DNA of 64,000 bases from Rummeliibacillus pycnus_A (GCF_044359855.1 NZ_CP132291.1:1240001-1304000); one strand, 5' to 3'. Positions 8,858 through 17,578 are shown, numbered from the stretch's first letter. Notes: a model not told the origin generated them from the letters alone. Made by a program: numbers and translations.

Positions 8858-9961
8858 CTAAATTAATGAAGGGCGAACTTGAACTTCTACGCCTTCTGGG
8901 GCATATGCTGCAACTACGACATTCGGATCTTGAATAGTAATCCACCCAAGACCTGAGAATATAATATCTGTTTTTGCTTCTTTAATCGAAAACTCATGAC
9001 GTACTAATTTTGGTAGTTGATCAATATACTTTTCAGAAGGTGGAGCAAGTAATTCGCCTTTATGATTTGCGTATAATTCATCTGCGTTTTCTAATTTTGT
9101 GCGGTGAATATTCAAATCATTTGCAATATGCACAGTAAACGCTGATCTCTTTCCTTGTATGAAATCAAATCGAGCTAAAGCACCAACAAATAATGTTTGT
9201 TCTGGATTTAGCTGGAATACTTTTGGTTTAATTTCTTTTTTAGGCATAATAAATTTCAATTCAGATGGATCCAAATAATGTGCCATTTGATGGTGATTAA
9301 TGATTCCTGGCGTATCATAAATTGCATGTCCATCATCTAAAGGAATCTCAATCATATCAAGCGTTGTACCTGGGAAGTAGGAGGTTGTAATAATATCACC
9401 AGCACCTGTAGCCTGTTTGATAATGCGGTTGATAAATGTTGACTTCCCTACATTTGTACATCCAACAACATAGACATCCTGCCCTCTACGGTATTCATTG
9501 ATTGCTTCCATCGCTTCTTGCATGCCTTTGCCTTTATGGGCACTTACAAGTAATACATCAATTGGTTTAAGTCCAAGTGCTTTTGCTTCACGTTTTAACC
9601 AATTGATTACTTTTTGTTTCTTTACAGATTTAGGAAGCAAATCCGCCTTGTTTGCGATTAGTAGAACTGGATTGTTACCCACGAAACGATGTAAACCTGG
9701 CAACCAGCTACCATTAAAGTCGAAAATATCTACAATTTTCACAATCAAACCTTTATGTTTGCCTAGACCGTTTAAGATTCGTAGGAAATCGTCATCTGTT
9801 AATGACACAGGTTGAAGTTCATTGTAGTTTTTCAAGCGGAAGCAACGTTGGCATATGATATCTTCCTTTTCTAAAGAAGATACAGGTGCATATCCTGGTG
9901 CGTTTTTGTCTTCTGTTTGGATTTGTGTACCACAGCCGATACAATGTGGCATTTCGTTCAT
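8858..9961 (-). CDS. yqeH: circularly permuted GTPase YqeH
   Basis: GTPase needed for 30S subunit maturation. An N-terminal zinc finger (C7-x2-C10 and CQRC) is followed by G motifs in permuted order: NKADLL (G4), SAHKGKG (G5), then GCTNVGKST (G1) and DTPGI (G3). The start at 9961 (MNEMPHCIGCG, 367 residues) has a GGGAGG site and overlaps the yqeG stop by one base (TAATG); five in-frame upstream codons are rejected. The order yqeG-yqeH-aroE-yhbY is that of B. subtilis. Confidence 0.95.
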   Translation of the reverse strand: MNEMPHCIGCGTQIQTEDKNAPGYAPVSSLEKEDIICQRCFRLKNYNELQPVSLTDDDFLRILNGLGKHKGLIVKIVDIFDFNGSWLPGLHRFVGNNPVLLIANKADLLPKSVKKQKVINWLKREAKALGLKPIDVLLVSAHKGKGMQEAMEAINEYRRGQDVYVVGCTNVGKSTFINRIIKQATGAGDIITTSYFPGTTLDMIEIPLDDGHAIYDTPGIINHHQMAHYLDPSELKFIMPKKEIKPKVFQLNPEQTLFVGALARFDFIQGKRSAFTVHIANDLNIHRTKLENADELYANHKGELLAPPSEKYIDQLPKLVRHEFSIKEAKTDIIFSGLGWITIQDPNVVVAAYAPEGVEVQVRPSLI

Positions 9962-10479
9962 TATTTTTCCTCCCAAGTTTTAATACCTTTTTTACTTAAA
10001 TATTTATAAACACGTCGTTCGATAAAACGATTAAATCGTGTTACAAAACCATCTGATTGAGCAACTGGCTTCACTAAAATGGTGTGTAGTTTACTTCGAT
10101 TTGCACCCATCACATCTGTCAGCATTTGATCACCTAACATCAAGACTTCTTCTGGTTTCATTTCGAGTAGTTCAAGCGCTCTTTTAAAACCTCTCGTAAG
10201 CGGTTTTTGAGCTTTGAAAATATAAGGAATTCCTAATGGATCAGCAAATTTTTTGACACGAGGTTCTTTATTGTTAGACAAAATAACAATTTGAATTCCA
10301 CTATCATGCATCTTCTTGAACCATTCAATCAGCTCTTCTGTTGCATCTGGTCGGTCCCATTCAATTAATGTGTTATCAAGATCTGTTATAATCCCTTTAA
10401 TGCCCGTTTGCTTCAGCTTTTCCGGCGTTATTTCAAAAATTGAATGAGCAAATTCCTTTGGCATAATCAATTTATACAA
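9961..10479 (-). CDS. yqeG: HAD-superfamily phosphatase YqeG
   Basis: HAD phosphatase of subfamily IIIA, 172 residues, with the nucleophile motif ITDLDNTLIEWDRP (about 34-47), motif II VILSNNK and the C-terminal LMLGDQMLTDVMGAN. The substrate is uncertain; relatives dephosphorylate phosphatidylglycerol phosphate in some organisms, but that is not shown for this group. The TTG start follows an AGGGG site. It lies 61 bases after psd, which may be in the same transcript. Confidence 0.9.
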   Translation of the reverse strand: MYKLIMPKEFAHSIFEITPEKLKQTGIKGIITDLDNTLIEWDRPDATEELIEWFKKMHDSGIQIVILSNNKEPRVKKFADPLGIPYIFKAQKPLTRGFKRALELLEMKPEEVLMLGDQMLTDVMGANRSKLHTILVKPVAQSDGFVTRFNRFIERRVYKYLSKKGIKTWEEK

Positions 10480-10540
10480 ATTTTTTCCCCTATTCTTAAT
10501 GTACTTCTTTTTTCAAACGTGCTACAGCTAACTTTATAAA

Positions 10541-11326
10541 TTATAACATATGTGCGAATGCTTGACCCACCTGGATATGCGCGCCTTGCACAACATTCTC
10601 TAAAAATTGTACGCTGTTTTCGTTAAACAACATAACTACGGTTGAACCAAAGCTAAAAAATCCAACTTCTTCGCCTTTATTCCAATTATCTGATGTATTC
10701 GTTATATGAATCGAATTAACAAACATCGCGCCTACTTTGATAAATGCACAGCGTGAACCATTTTCGGTAACCAATTCCGAAATTTGTCGGTAATTTTTTG
10801 AGATTGGTTGGTTACCATAGGTTAAGCCTAGGCTATTGACTGGATAAGATTTCCGACCAAGAGTAAATTGTCTGACTACCTTAGCATCAATTGGACTATG
10901 GAACCGATGATAATCTGCAGGACTTAAATAAAAAACTATATATTTTCCATTAAGATACTGATTTACAATTTCTTCTTTCCCTAGTAAATCTTTTAGATCG
11001 TAGGTTTTCCCTTTCACGTAAAAAATTGTATTTTTTTCAATATCTCCAAATGATTCAATTTTTGCATCAACAGGGCTAGTGTATACATTTTTCCCTTCCC
11101 CAATAAGACGTGTATCTTCTCTTAATTGGCGGATAAAGAAATCATGAAGATTTTGAAAGGTTTCTTGTTTTTCTGAAACCTCATCCAGTTTAATACCGTA
11201 TATGTTAATGTAAGAAGAAATTAATTTTTTACTAATTCGTGATGTAGTAAAATGTTGTAACAGAAAGGATGACCATCTACCGTTTGTTAATTCGACTACT
11301 GATCGATAAAGTTTTTCTCTAATCAA
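10541..11326 (-). CDS. psd: phosphatidylserine decarboxylase proenzyme
   Basis: Makes phosphatidylethanolamine from phosphatidylserine at the membrane. It is synthesised as a proenzyme cleaved between Gly227 and Ser228 (FSFGSTVVM) to create the pyruvoyl cofactor; most relatives have LGST, so FGST is a small variation. The conserved SPADYHRFHSP is at 135-145. The 261 residues are usual. It is divergent from pssA, the gene for the preceding step, across an 89-base gap. Confidence 0.95.
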   Translation of the reverse strand: MIREKLYRSVVELTNGRWSSFLLQHFTTSRISKKLISSYINIYGIKLDEVSEKQETFQNLHDFFIRQLREDTRLIGEGKNVYTSPVDAKIESFGDIEKNTIFYVKGKTYDLKDLLGKEEIVNQYLNGKYIVFYLSPADYHRFHSPIDAKVVRQFTLGRKSYPVNSLGLTYGNQPISKNYRQISELVTENGSRCAFIKVGAMFVNSIHITNTSDNWNKGEEVGFFSFGSTVVMLFNENSVQFLENVVQGAHIQVGQAFAHML

Positions 11327-11350
11327 TTTTATACCTCATTCTTAAAAAGT

Positions 11351-11380
11351 TTTACAGCTACACCCAAAAAGCAGTATAAT
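11351..11380 (+). promoter_or_regulatory. sigma-A type promoter of pssA
   Basis: TTTACA at 11351-11356, an 18-base spacer and a perfect TATAAT at 11375-11380, 36 bases before the pssA start codon. Confidence 0.7.
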
Positions 11381-11415
11381 GTAATAATACTGAACAAAAA
11401 AAGGAGTGCTGTCCA

Positions 11416-11955
11416 TTGTTTCTTATTCAAAAAGTGGATACCACAATTAAAAAAATGAAATCACATTTAGCTAACTTAATTACAATCGGAAATATTTCAT
11501 TCGGTGGTGCTTCTATTATGGCTACCATAAATGAATCATATAACAATGCTGTCTTGTTTATTTTCATTGCCGCGTTTTTAGATCGTTATGATGGTAAAAT
11601 TGCACGGAAATTTAATCAAGAGTCAGAGTTAGGAAAGCAATTAGATTCCATGAGTGATATTATATCATTTGGTGTGGCTCCTGCGTTACTGATGTATGAA
11701 ATGACATTAAAGGATTATGGTACAATTGGCATGATTGTTACTGTGTTATACATCGCTTGTGGAGCATTCAGACTTGCTAGATTTAATATTACAGAATCTA
11801 ATGGATACTTCTGTGGTTTACCAATTACTGCAGCTGGTGCAATTTTAACTGTATCCTTTTTCTTTATCCCGATTATTTCAACAGTATTTTATATGTTTTT
11901 GTTCCCGCTATTATCGATTCTTATGATTAGTACATTTTCATTAAAAAAAGTTTAA
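11416..11955 (+). CDS. pssA: CDP-diacylglycerol-serine O-phosphatidyltransferase
   Basis: Membrane enzyme joining serine to CDP-diacylglycerol. The CDP-alcohol phosphotransferase signature DG(x2)AR(x8)G(x3)D(x3)D is complete in DRYDGKIARK to LDSMSD (about residues 56-81), followed by hydrophobic helices. The start is a TTG at 11416 with AAGGAG nine bases upstream. At 179 residues it has the length of the B. subtilis enzyme. It forms the phosphatidylethanolamine pathway with the divergent psd. Confidence 0.95.
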   Translation: MFLIQKVDTTIKKMKSHLANLITIGNISFGGASIMATINESYNNAVLFIFIAAFLDRYDGKIARKFNQESELGKQLDSMSDIISFGVAPALLMYEMTLKDYGTIGMIVTVLYIACGAFRLARFNITESNGYFCGLPITAAGAILTVSFFFIPIISTVFYMFLFPLLSILMISTFSLKKV

Positions 11956-11969
11956 GAAATTTTTTCAAG

Positions 11970-11996
11970 TGATCTGCTTTTGCAGGTCATTTTTTT
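11970..11996 (+). terminator. pssA terminator
   Basis: TGATCTGC / GCAGGTCA around a TTTT loop, followed by seven T, 14 bases after the stop codon. Confidence 0.85.
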
Positions 11997-12049
11997 GTTG
12001 TAAAAAGGTGGTTCTTGTCATATGTTGTATTATTAACAATCACGAAAGG

Positions 12050-12757
12050 ATGACGACAATCAGTACCCTTTTAACAGCCATCCTACAGCTTTGGGTTGAG
12101 CTCCCTGTCATTCTTGGCTATTTAAAAGGGCAATCATTTCCACAGCCCTTTACAAAGGAAGAAGAAGCAGAGTGTCTTGAGCGTTTTTTAAATGGCGATG
12201 AATCGGCAAAACTGGAGCTTATAGAAAGAAATATGCGGTTAGTAGCTCACGTCGTAAAGAAATTCCATCCTAAACATGAGCAATTAGATGATTATATCTC
12301 TATTGGGACAATTGGTTTAATGAAAGCAGTAGCAAGTTTTACACCACAGAAAAAAACGAGGTTAGCTACTTATGCTGCTCGTTGTATCGAAAATGAAATA
12401 TTAATGCATTTGAGAAGTCAGAAAAAAGTACAAAAAGATGTTTCACTTTATGAAACAATTGGATCTGATAAGGATGGCAACCCCCTTGAAATTGCAGATT
12501 TCCTCCAAAGTGATGATCCTTCAACTGAGCAACAAATTGAACGACGTGAAGAGGAACAAAGATTATATGAACACTTAGATCTACTGGATGAAAGAGAATT
12601 GTCCATTATTCAACAACGCTATGGTCTTGGTCAGCAAGATGCAAAAACGCAAAAAGAGATTGCACAAGAAATGAATATCTCTAGAAGTTATGTAAGTCGG
12701 ATTGAGAAAAGAGCTCTTATTAAATTGTATCAACATTTCAAACGAAAAAAACCATGA
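12050..12757 (+). CDS. sigK: sporulation sigma factor SigK (late mother cell)
   Basis: RNA polymerase sigma-K, which drives late mother-cell genes of sporulation. The 235-residue product has an N-terminal hydrophobic pro-sequence (MTTISTLLTAILQLWVELPVILGY) removed by SpoIVFB in B. subtilis, then FPQPFTKEEE, region 2 (RLVAHVVKKF, ISIGTIGLMKAV, TYAARCIENEILMHLR) and region 4 (EIAQEMNISRSYVSRIEKRAL). It is one uninterrupted gene, without the skin-type element that splits it in B. subtilis. The GAAAGG directly before the ATG leaves almost no spacing, so the exact start is less sure than the gene. Confidence 0.95.
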   Translation: MTTISTLLTAILQLWVELPVILGYLKGQSFPQPFTKEEEAECLERFLNGDESAKLELIERNMRLVAHVVKKFHPKHEQLDDYISIGTIGLMKAVASFTPQKKTRLATYAARCIENEILMHLRSQKKVQKDVSLYETIGSDKDGNPLEIADFLQSDDPSTEQQIERREEEQRLYEHLDLLDERELSIIQQRYGLGQQDAKTQKEIAQEMNISRSYVSRIEKRALIKLYQHFKRKKP

Positions 12758-12792
12758 AGGAAGAGAAAAGAAAAAAACTGGATTAAAAAAAG

Positions 12793-12827
12793 GAGTTACC
12801 CAATGTAGCTGTGGGTAACTCTTTTTT
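12793..12827 (+). terminator. sigK terminator
   Basis: GAGTTACCCA / TGGGTAACTC with a 9-base loop and a T-run, 36 bases after sigK. Confidence 0.88.
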
Positions 12828-12835
12828 ATATTTCT

Positions 12836-12865
12836 AAAACGGCAGAAAATGGCGAGTTCCGTTTT
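12836..12865. terminator. possible bidirectional hairpin
   Basis: AAAACGG / CCGTTTT with a 16-base loop and T-rich sequence on both strands; better as a plus-strand terminator. It lies just beyond the stop codon of the 26-codon minus-strand gene. Confidence 0.45.
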
Positions 12866-12869
12866 TTAT

Positions 12870-12950
12870 TTAGTTTGTTGAAACTTCAGATACCATTACA
12901 AGACTTAAGACTGCTGTGATAGCTACAGCAGATACCATAATGAATGTCAT
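12870..12950 (-). CDS. 26-residue hydrophobic peptide, unknown function
   Basis: A very short gene, not recognised. ATG at 12950 is preceded by GGGAGGG six bases upstream, an unusually strong ribosome-binding site. The product (MTFIMVSAVAITAVLSLVMV, then SEVSTN) is one membrane-spanning segment with almost no charged residues. It stands alone between the sigK terminator and mtnN, and a hairpin follows. It could be a small membrane or sporulation peptide; only the start context, composition and following hairpin support it. Confidence 0.45.
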   Translation of the reverse strand: MTFIMVSAVAITAVLSLVMVSEVSTN

Positions 12951-13083
12951 ATTAGACCCTCCCAACATCCCTAGAATGAAGTACCTTAACTACCTTAATC
13001 TTATCACCCTAAAGATGCATGGAAGCGGGACCTTTTTGAACATCTGCTGTCAAATCTATGACGAAATTATGACAACCACATAA

Positions 13084-13776
13084 TTATAATTTAGAAATTA
13101 CTTTTAATACGATTTGTGTTGAATGTTTAGCTGCAACTGGTAAAAACTCATCAAAGCTAATATTCGATTCTTTTCCAGCAATATCAGATAATGCACGAAT
13201 AACTACAAATGGTGTACCAAATTGATAACATACTTGTGCTACAGCTGCTGCTTCCATTTCTACAGCTTTCATTGTTGGAAAGTAGCCACGTACAATTTCA
13301 ACTCTTTCAGGATCATTCATAAAGGAATCTCCTGTTGTAATTAAACCAACTGCATATTGGTGTTCACCAATTTCTGTTACCGCTTCTTCAGCAAGTTTCA
13401 TTAGCTTTTCATATGATTTGAATGCTGCTGGCATTTGTGGCACTTGTCCTATTTCATAGCCAAAAATGGTTGCATCTACGTCATGATGACGTACTTCATC
13501 TGAAATAACGATCGCACCAACTTCTAAATTTTCATCATAGCCACCCGCAGATCCAGTATTAATCACAACATCTGGTTTGTATTCATTCAGTAAAACGGTC
13601 GTAGACATTGCGGCATTCACTTTACCAATCCCACTTTTCAACAAAATGATATCATGACCTGCATATGTACCTTCTGTATATTCACTATTTGCAATTGTTT
13701 TCGTTGAAGTATTTTCAAGTGTATTTCTTAATAATTCTACTTCTTCTTCCATTGCACCAATGACAGCAATTTTCAT
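13084..13776 (-). CDS. mtnN: 5'-methylthioadenosine/S-adenosylhomocysteine nucleosidase
   Basis: Splits adenine from methylthioadenosine and S-adenosylhomocysteine, recycling products of SAM-dependent reactions. The 230 residues start MKIAVIGAMEEEVELL; visible motifs are VINTGSAGG (phosphate/ribose site), VEMEAAAVAQVC with the purine and ribose contacts, and ALSDIAG with the catalytic Asp. It lies downstream of greA-yrrS on the same strand; a terminator hairpin separates it from yrrS. Confidence 0.96.
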   Translation of the reverse strand: MKIAVIGAMEEEVELLRNTLENTSTKTIANSEYTEGTYAGHDIILLKSGIGKVNAAMSTTVLLNEYKPDVVINTGSAGGYDENLEVGAIVISDEVRHHDVDATIFGYEIGQVPQMPAAFKSYEKLMKLAEEAVTEIGEHQYAVGLITTGDSFMNDPERVEIVRGYFPTMKAVEMEAAAVAQVCYQFGTPFVVIRALSDIAGKESNISFDEFLPVAAKHSTQIVLKVISKL

Positions 13777-13820
13777 CTAATTCTTCCTCTCTTTTGTGAC
13801 ACTATTCTCAAGATAAACAA

Positions 13821-13856
13821 AAGACGGCTATCCGTCAAGAATTGGATAACCGTCTT
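13821..13856 (-). terminator. yrrS terminator
   Basis: AAGACGGTTATCC / GGATAGCCGTCTT on the minus strand with a 10-base loop and following TTTGTTTAT, seven bases after the yrrS stop. Confidence 0.82.
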
Positions 13857-13862
13857 AGCATA

Positions 13863-14687
13863 TTAATATGCCCCTTTATACGATTTTAGTACTTCTAATT
13901 TCGTTGGTTGCCAGCCTTCATTTGTTACCCATTTCAAAGAAACGCGGTAACTTTTCTTTTTATCTTTTGATGAAACAATCCCTATTGAAGTATCAGGGCT
14001 ACCGCCATTTTTTACATACCAAACAATCATATCATTTTCATCTAAACCTGTAGTTGTTGCAATTGTTGTAATTTTTTCTTTCCAGTCTACAGAACCTTTA
14101 TCATAACTTGATGTATGTGTACTGCTATCATCTTTTTGGGCAGTTTTTGTAGGTTTCCAATTTGAATCCGTAATTACTTTTTGTACATTTTGGTCATTAG
14201 ATGACTCTGTAGTTGCGGTTTTACTTACCTCATAGTTGTAATTAGAATTTGTAGAAGTACCAGTTGATGAAGTATTACTGTTACTTCCAGTCGCTACTTC
14301 TGTATTATTTTGTTCGGTAGAATTAGTATTAGTAGAATCTTGATTTGTTTCGGTAGATGTTACACCTTGATTTTGATCTTGCTGATTAGTTGATTCTTCT
14401 TTTGCTTTTTCAGCCTGTTTTGCTTTCTCTTTTTCTAGCTCTTTTGAATCTTTCTCTACTATATTTTCATCTTTCTCTTCGGTGTCTTGTTTTACGTTAT
14501 TTGCGACTTTGTTATTGTTTGCAGATTCTTTGTCTTTAGAACCCCCAATAACGATGACACCAGCAACAATTAGTATAAGTACGACCACAATACCAATTAG
14601 CACATTTAAAATTTTGTCCATCTTTCGTTTTCCTGTGTTCTTTGGCTTTTTTTCTCCTGGGTTATATCGACGTCTAATTTCAGCCAT
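13863..14687 (-). CDS. yrrS: membrane-anchored DUF1510 protein YrrS
   Basis: Single-pass membrane protein of 274 residues. A basic N-terminus is followed by a membrane helix (about 24-48), a long low-complexity linker rich in Ser, Thr, Asn, Lys and Glu (about 50-185), and a conserved extracytoplasmic DUF1510 domain at the C-terminus (ending GWQPTKLEVLKSYKGAY). The role is unknown; the gene is next to greA in B. subtilis too, where it shares an operon with a penicillin-binding protein that is absent here. Confidence 0.88.
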   Translation of the reverse strand: MAEIRRRYNPGEKKPKNTGKRKMDKILNVLIGIVVVLILIVAGVIVIGGSKDKESANNNKVANNVKQDTEEKDENIVEKDSKELEKEKAKQAEKAKEESTNQQDQNQGVTSTETNQDSTNTNSTEQNNTEVATGSNSNTSSTGTSTNSNYNYEVSKTATTESSNDQNVQKVITDSNWKPTKTAQKDDSSTHTSSYDKGSVDWKEKITTIATTTGLDENDMIVWYVKNGGSPDTSIGIVSSKDKKKSYRVSLKWVTNEGWQPTKLEVLKSYKGAY

Positions 14688-14850
14688 ATGTATCCCCCCT
14701 AAACATCTCTTTATATAGTGACGAGTTCAAGGTTACCCTTCTCATCTTTAAGATTATCATAACATACAATTAGAAACTCCTTCTAGCCCTAGTCAAAAAC
14801 ACGACTAATGTCATCTATATGAAAGCTTGATAGAAAATATTCTAAACAAA

Positions 14851-14875
14851 AAGCCCACCCAAAACAGGTGAGCTT
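14851..14875 (-). terminator. greA terminator
   Basis: Minus-strand GCTCACC / GGTGGGC around TGTTTT with a following T-run, 16 bases past the greA stop. Confidence 0.8.
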
Positions 14876-14890
14876 CTAACCAATTAAAAG

Positions 14891-15367
14891 TTATTTTATT
14901 GAAACAATTTCAACATCCATATCTCCACCAGGAGTTGAGATTTTCACTCTATCTCCTACTTTATTGCCCATTAAGCCTTTGGCAATTGGTGAATCATTTG
15001 AAATACGACCTTCAAATGGATCTGCTTCTGCAGAACCTACAATTGTGTAAGTTTCTTCATCTTCATCAGGAAGTTCTTTAAAAGTTACTGTACGACCGAT
15101 TGTAACGATATCAGAAGCACTTGTACCCTCTTCAATAATCATTGCATTACGAATCATCGTTTGAAGAAGTGAAATACGACCTTCTACGAAACCTTGTTCG
15201 TCTTTTGCTGCATCGTATTCAGAGTTTTCGGAAAGGTCACCGAAACCACGTGCAATTTTAATACGTTCTACTACTTCTTTACGTTTTGTAGTAATTAAGT
15301 AATCTAATTCTTCTTCCAATTTTTGCTTACCAGCAGCAGTCATTGGATATTGTTTTTCAGTTGACAA
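14891..15367 (-). CDS. greA: transcription elongation factor GreA
   Basis: Rescues arrested RNA polymerase by stimulating cleavage of the backtracked RNA. The 158-residue protein has the N-terminal coiled coil with the acidic tip GDLSENSEYDAAKDEQ (about 47-62) and the C-terminal FKBP-like domain with SPIAKGLMGNKVGD. Its length is exact for the family. It is transcribed away from a miniature element inserted just upstream (15403-15564). Confidence 0.97.
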   Translation of the reverse strand: MSTEKQYPMTAAGKQKLEEELDYLITTKRKEVVERIKIARGFGDLSENSEYDAAKDEQGFVEGRISLLQTMIRNAMIIEEGTSASDIVTIGRTVTFKELPDEDEETYTIVGSAEADPFEGRISNDSPIAKGLMGNKVGDRVKISTPGGDMDVEIVSIK

Positions 15368-15402
15368 TAGTGTTCACTCCTTAAGTTACATCTTAACTTA
15401 AT

Positions 15403-15564
15403 GGCTCTGTTAATTTATACTGTTGTTTTTGTGAAGAATCCGCTCCCATTCCGCCGAATTGTTCAAATGCACCGCTTCGTGCAAGTACGACTCCGGGGTC
15501 TCGTTTGGCCAATCATCCGACAGGAGTTTACTACTTCTTCACAACAAAGACTTTTAACATAGCC
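15403..15564. mobile_element. miniature inverted-repeat element between greA and udk
   Basis: A 162-bp non-coding insertion. The left end begins GGCTCTGTTAA and the right end, read inward, GGCTATGTTAA. Nearer the centre is a perfect 10-base inverted repeat TTGTGAAGAA / TTCTTCACAA. The element is flanked by a perfect 9-base direct duplication TAACTTAAT at 15394-15402 and 15565-15573, the footprint of transposition. The core contains GGGGTCTCGTTTGGCC and other blocks shared with the other repeats in the window. It has no coding capacity. Confidence 0.82.
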
Positions 15565-15579
15565 TAACTTAATAAAAAT

Positions 15580-15614
15580 ACTATGCCACAACTTCATAAA
15601 GAATGCGACATAGT
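15580..15614 (-). terminator. udk terminator
   Basis: Minus-strand ACTATG / CATAGT outer stem with extra pairs inside, followed by ATTTTTATT; 37 bases past the udk stop. Confidence 0.55.
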
Positions 15615-15650
15615 TTCAAAAAGTATATTTGCTAATCAATTACCATGATA

Positions 15651-16289
15651 TTACACAATACTATCAGTTTCAAGGATTGTTTTTATTTTTGTTACCATTA
15701 AATCAATCGCCACTTCATTTTGTCCGCCTTCAGGAATAATTATATCTGCATAGCGTTTTGTTGGCTCGATAAATTGATTATGCATAGGACGAACAACTGA
15801 AAGATATTGTTCAATAACTGAGTCCATTGAACGTCCTCGTTCATTAATATCCCTTAAAATACGTCGAATAATACGTAAATCCGCATCAGTATCAACAAAT
15901 AATTTTATATCCATTAAATCACGCAGACGTGAATCACTCAATACAAGAATTCCTTCTAGAATAATAACATCTTGTGGATCAATGTGAATTGTTTCTGTTG
16001 AACGTGTATGAAGTGCGTAGTCGTATACTGGCTTTTCAATCGCTTGACGATCAAGTAATCGTTTGACATCTTCAACTAATAATTCTGTATCAAAAGCATT
16101 TGGATGATCATAGTTTGTTTCTAAACGTTGTTCAAATTCCAAATGGCTTTGGTCTTTATAATAGTAATCTTGTTCGATTACAACTACTGAATGTTCTTTA
16201 AATACATCATGAATGGCATGGGTTACACTTGTTTTACCTGAACCAGAACCTCCAGCAATGCCGATCACAACTGGACGTTTACTTCCCAT
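15651..16289 (-). CDS. udk: uridine kinase
   Basis: Phosphorylates uridine and cytidine in pyrimidine salvage. The P-loop GIAGGSGSGKTSV is at residues 10-22; other family blocks are VIEQDYYYKDQ, NYDHPNAFDTELL and IILEGILVLSD. The 212 residues are usual. Its start overlaps the trhP2 stop by one base (TAATG), so the two are translationally coupled, as in B. subtilis. Confidence 0.96.
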   Translation of the reverse strand: MGSKRPVVIGIAGGSGSGKTSVTHAIHDVFKEHSVVVIEQDYYYKDQSHLEFEQRLETNYDHPNAFDTELLVEDVKRLLDRQAIEKPVYDYALHTRSTETIHIDPQDVIILEGILVLSDSRLRDLMDIKLFVDTDADLRIIRRILRDINERGRSMDSVIEQYLSVVRPMHNQFIEPTKRYADIIIPEGGQNEVAIDLMVTKIKTILETDSIV

Positions 16290-17563
16290 TATCGCATCTC
16301 CTTGCGCATCATATTATGCGGATATAGTTTTTGTTCACATTTAAAGCGAACAATTTGTAATGGGTGTCGTGCAGCATCTAGTGAAACTCCATCTTCATCC
16401 CAAACTTCGTCAATTACAACAGTAAAGTTTTCAATTTCAGGGCCGAAGAATTCCACTTCATCACCTGGTTTGAAGTAATTGCGTTGTTGTAATGTAACCA
16501 TTTTTGTATCTTCATCGTACTCTAAAACCATACCAACGAAGTCGAATTTTGTTTGCTTTCCGTGTTCTCCAAACATTTGTTGTTCATAGCCAGGTGCACC
16601 TTCAAAGAATGATGATGCTGTTTCACGGTTCGCACATTTATCTAATTCTTCTAACCATTCTCTTTTAATCTTAAAGTTATCAGGATCGGCACAATAAGCA
16701 TCGATTACTTTACGATAAACACTGACTACTGTTGCGATATAGTGAATGGATTTCATACGTCCTTCAACTTTTAATGAATCAATGCCTAATTCAATAATTT
16801 TCGGAATCGATTCGATTAATTTTAAGTCTTTTGGACTCATTGCAAAGGCTTCATCCCCTGCATCGTATAATGGCTTTTCCTCACCATCTTCCACAGCATA
16901 CAAATCATAATCCCAACGACATGATTGGCAGCAACCACCACGATTAGAGTCACGAGCTGTCATGTGGTTAGATAGTACGCAACGTCCAGAATAAGCGATA
17001 CACATTGCACCATGAACGAATGATTCAATTTCGATATCGACTTTTTCTTTCATCAATTTGATTTCTTCTGCACCTGTTTCACGCGCAAGTACAACACGTT
17101 GTAAACCTTCCTCTTTCCAATATTGGACAGCTTTCCAGTTAGTAAGAGACTGTTGTGTACTTAGGTGTATTTCAAGTTTTGGTGCAACTTCTTTACATGT
17201 TTCAATAATTAATGGGTCAGCCACAATAATACCTGATACACCTGCATTTTCAAGAGCACGTAAATACTCTGCAAGGCCGTCCATGTTTTCGTTATGAGCA
17301 AAGATATTTGTTGTTACATATATTCTTGCCCCATATTTTTTGGCAAATTCTACAGCTTCGTGCATTTCTTCAATTGAGAAGTTACCCGCATTGGAACGAA
17401 GACCGAACTCTTGTCCACCGATAAACACAGCATCTGCTCCGTAGTGAACAGCAATTTTCAATTTTTCTAAATTACCTGCAGGAGCTAATAGCTCAGGTTT
17501 TTTGACGATAACTCTCTTGCCATCACGAATTTCACTAATATTATCATTTTGTAATAATGTCAT
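16289..17563 (-). CDS. trhP2: U32-family tRNA hydroxylation protein TrhP2 (YrrO)
   Basis: Peptidase-U32-family protein; B. subtilis YrrO works with YrrN in prephenate-dependent formation of 5-hydroxyuridine at the tRNA wobble position and is not thought to act as a protease. The 424 residues carry the U32 signature ESFVHGAMCIAYSGRCVLSNH (about 180-200) and the cysteines of GGCCQSC that likely bind an iron-sulfur cluster. A C-terminal beta-barrel follows. It is 15 bases after trhP1 and overlaps udk by one base. Confidence 0.93.
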   Translation of the reverse strand: MTLLQNDNISEIRDGKRVIVKKPELLAPAGNLEKLKIAVHYGADAVFIGGQEFGLRSNAGNFSIEEMHEAVEFAKKYGARIYVTTNIFAHNENMDGLAEYLRALENAGVSGIIVADPLIIETCKEVAPKLEIHLSTQQSLTNWKAVQYWKEEGLQRVVLARETGAEEIKLMKEKVDIEIESFVHGAMCIAYSGRCVLSNHMTARDSNRGGCCQSCRWDYDLYAVEDGEEKPLYDAGDEAFAMSPKDLKLIESIPKIIELGIDSLKVEGRMKSIHYIATVVSVYRKVIDAYCADPDNFKIKREWLEELDKCANRETASSFFEGAPGYEQQMFGEHGKQTKFDFVGMVLEYDEDTKMVTLQQRNYFKPGDEVEFFGPEIENFTVVIDEVWDEDGVSLDAARHPLQIVRFKCEQKLYPHNMMRKEMR

Positions 17564-17578
17564 GTGGTCTCCTCCTTC

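Noticed and set aside
8847..8945. N-terminal extension of AroE rich in Ser and Arg
   Set aside because: It overlaps yqeH coding sequence in another frame, is unlike any AroE, and a TTG with a strong site is at 8846.
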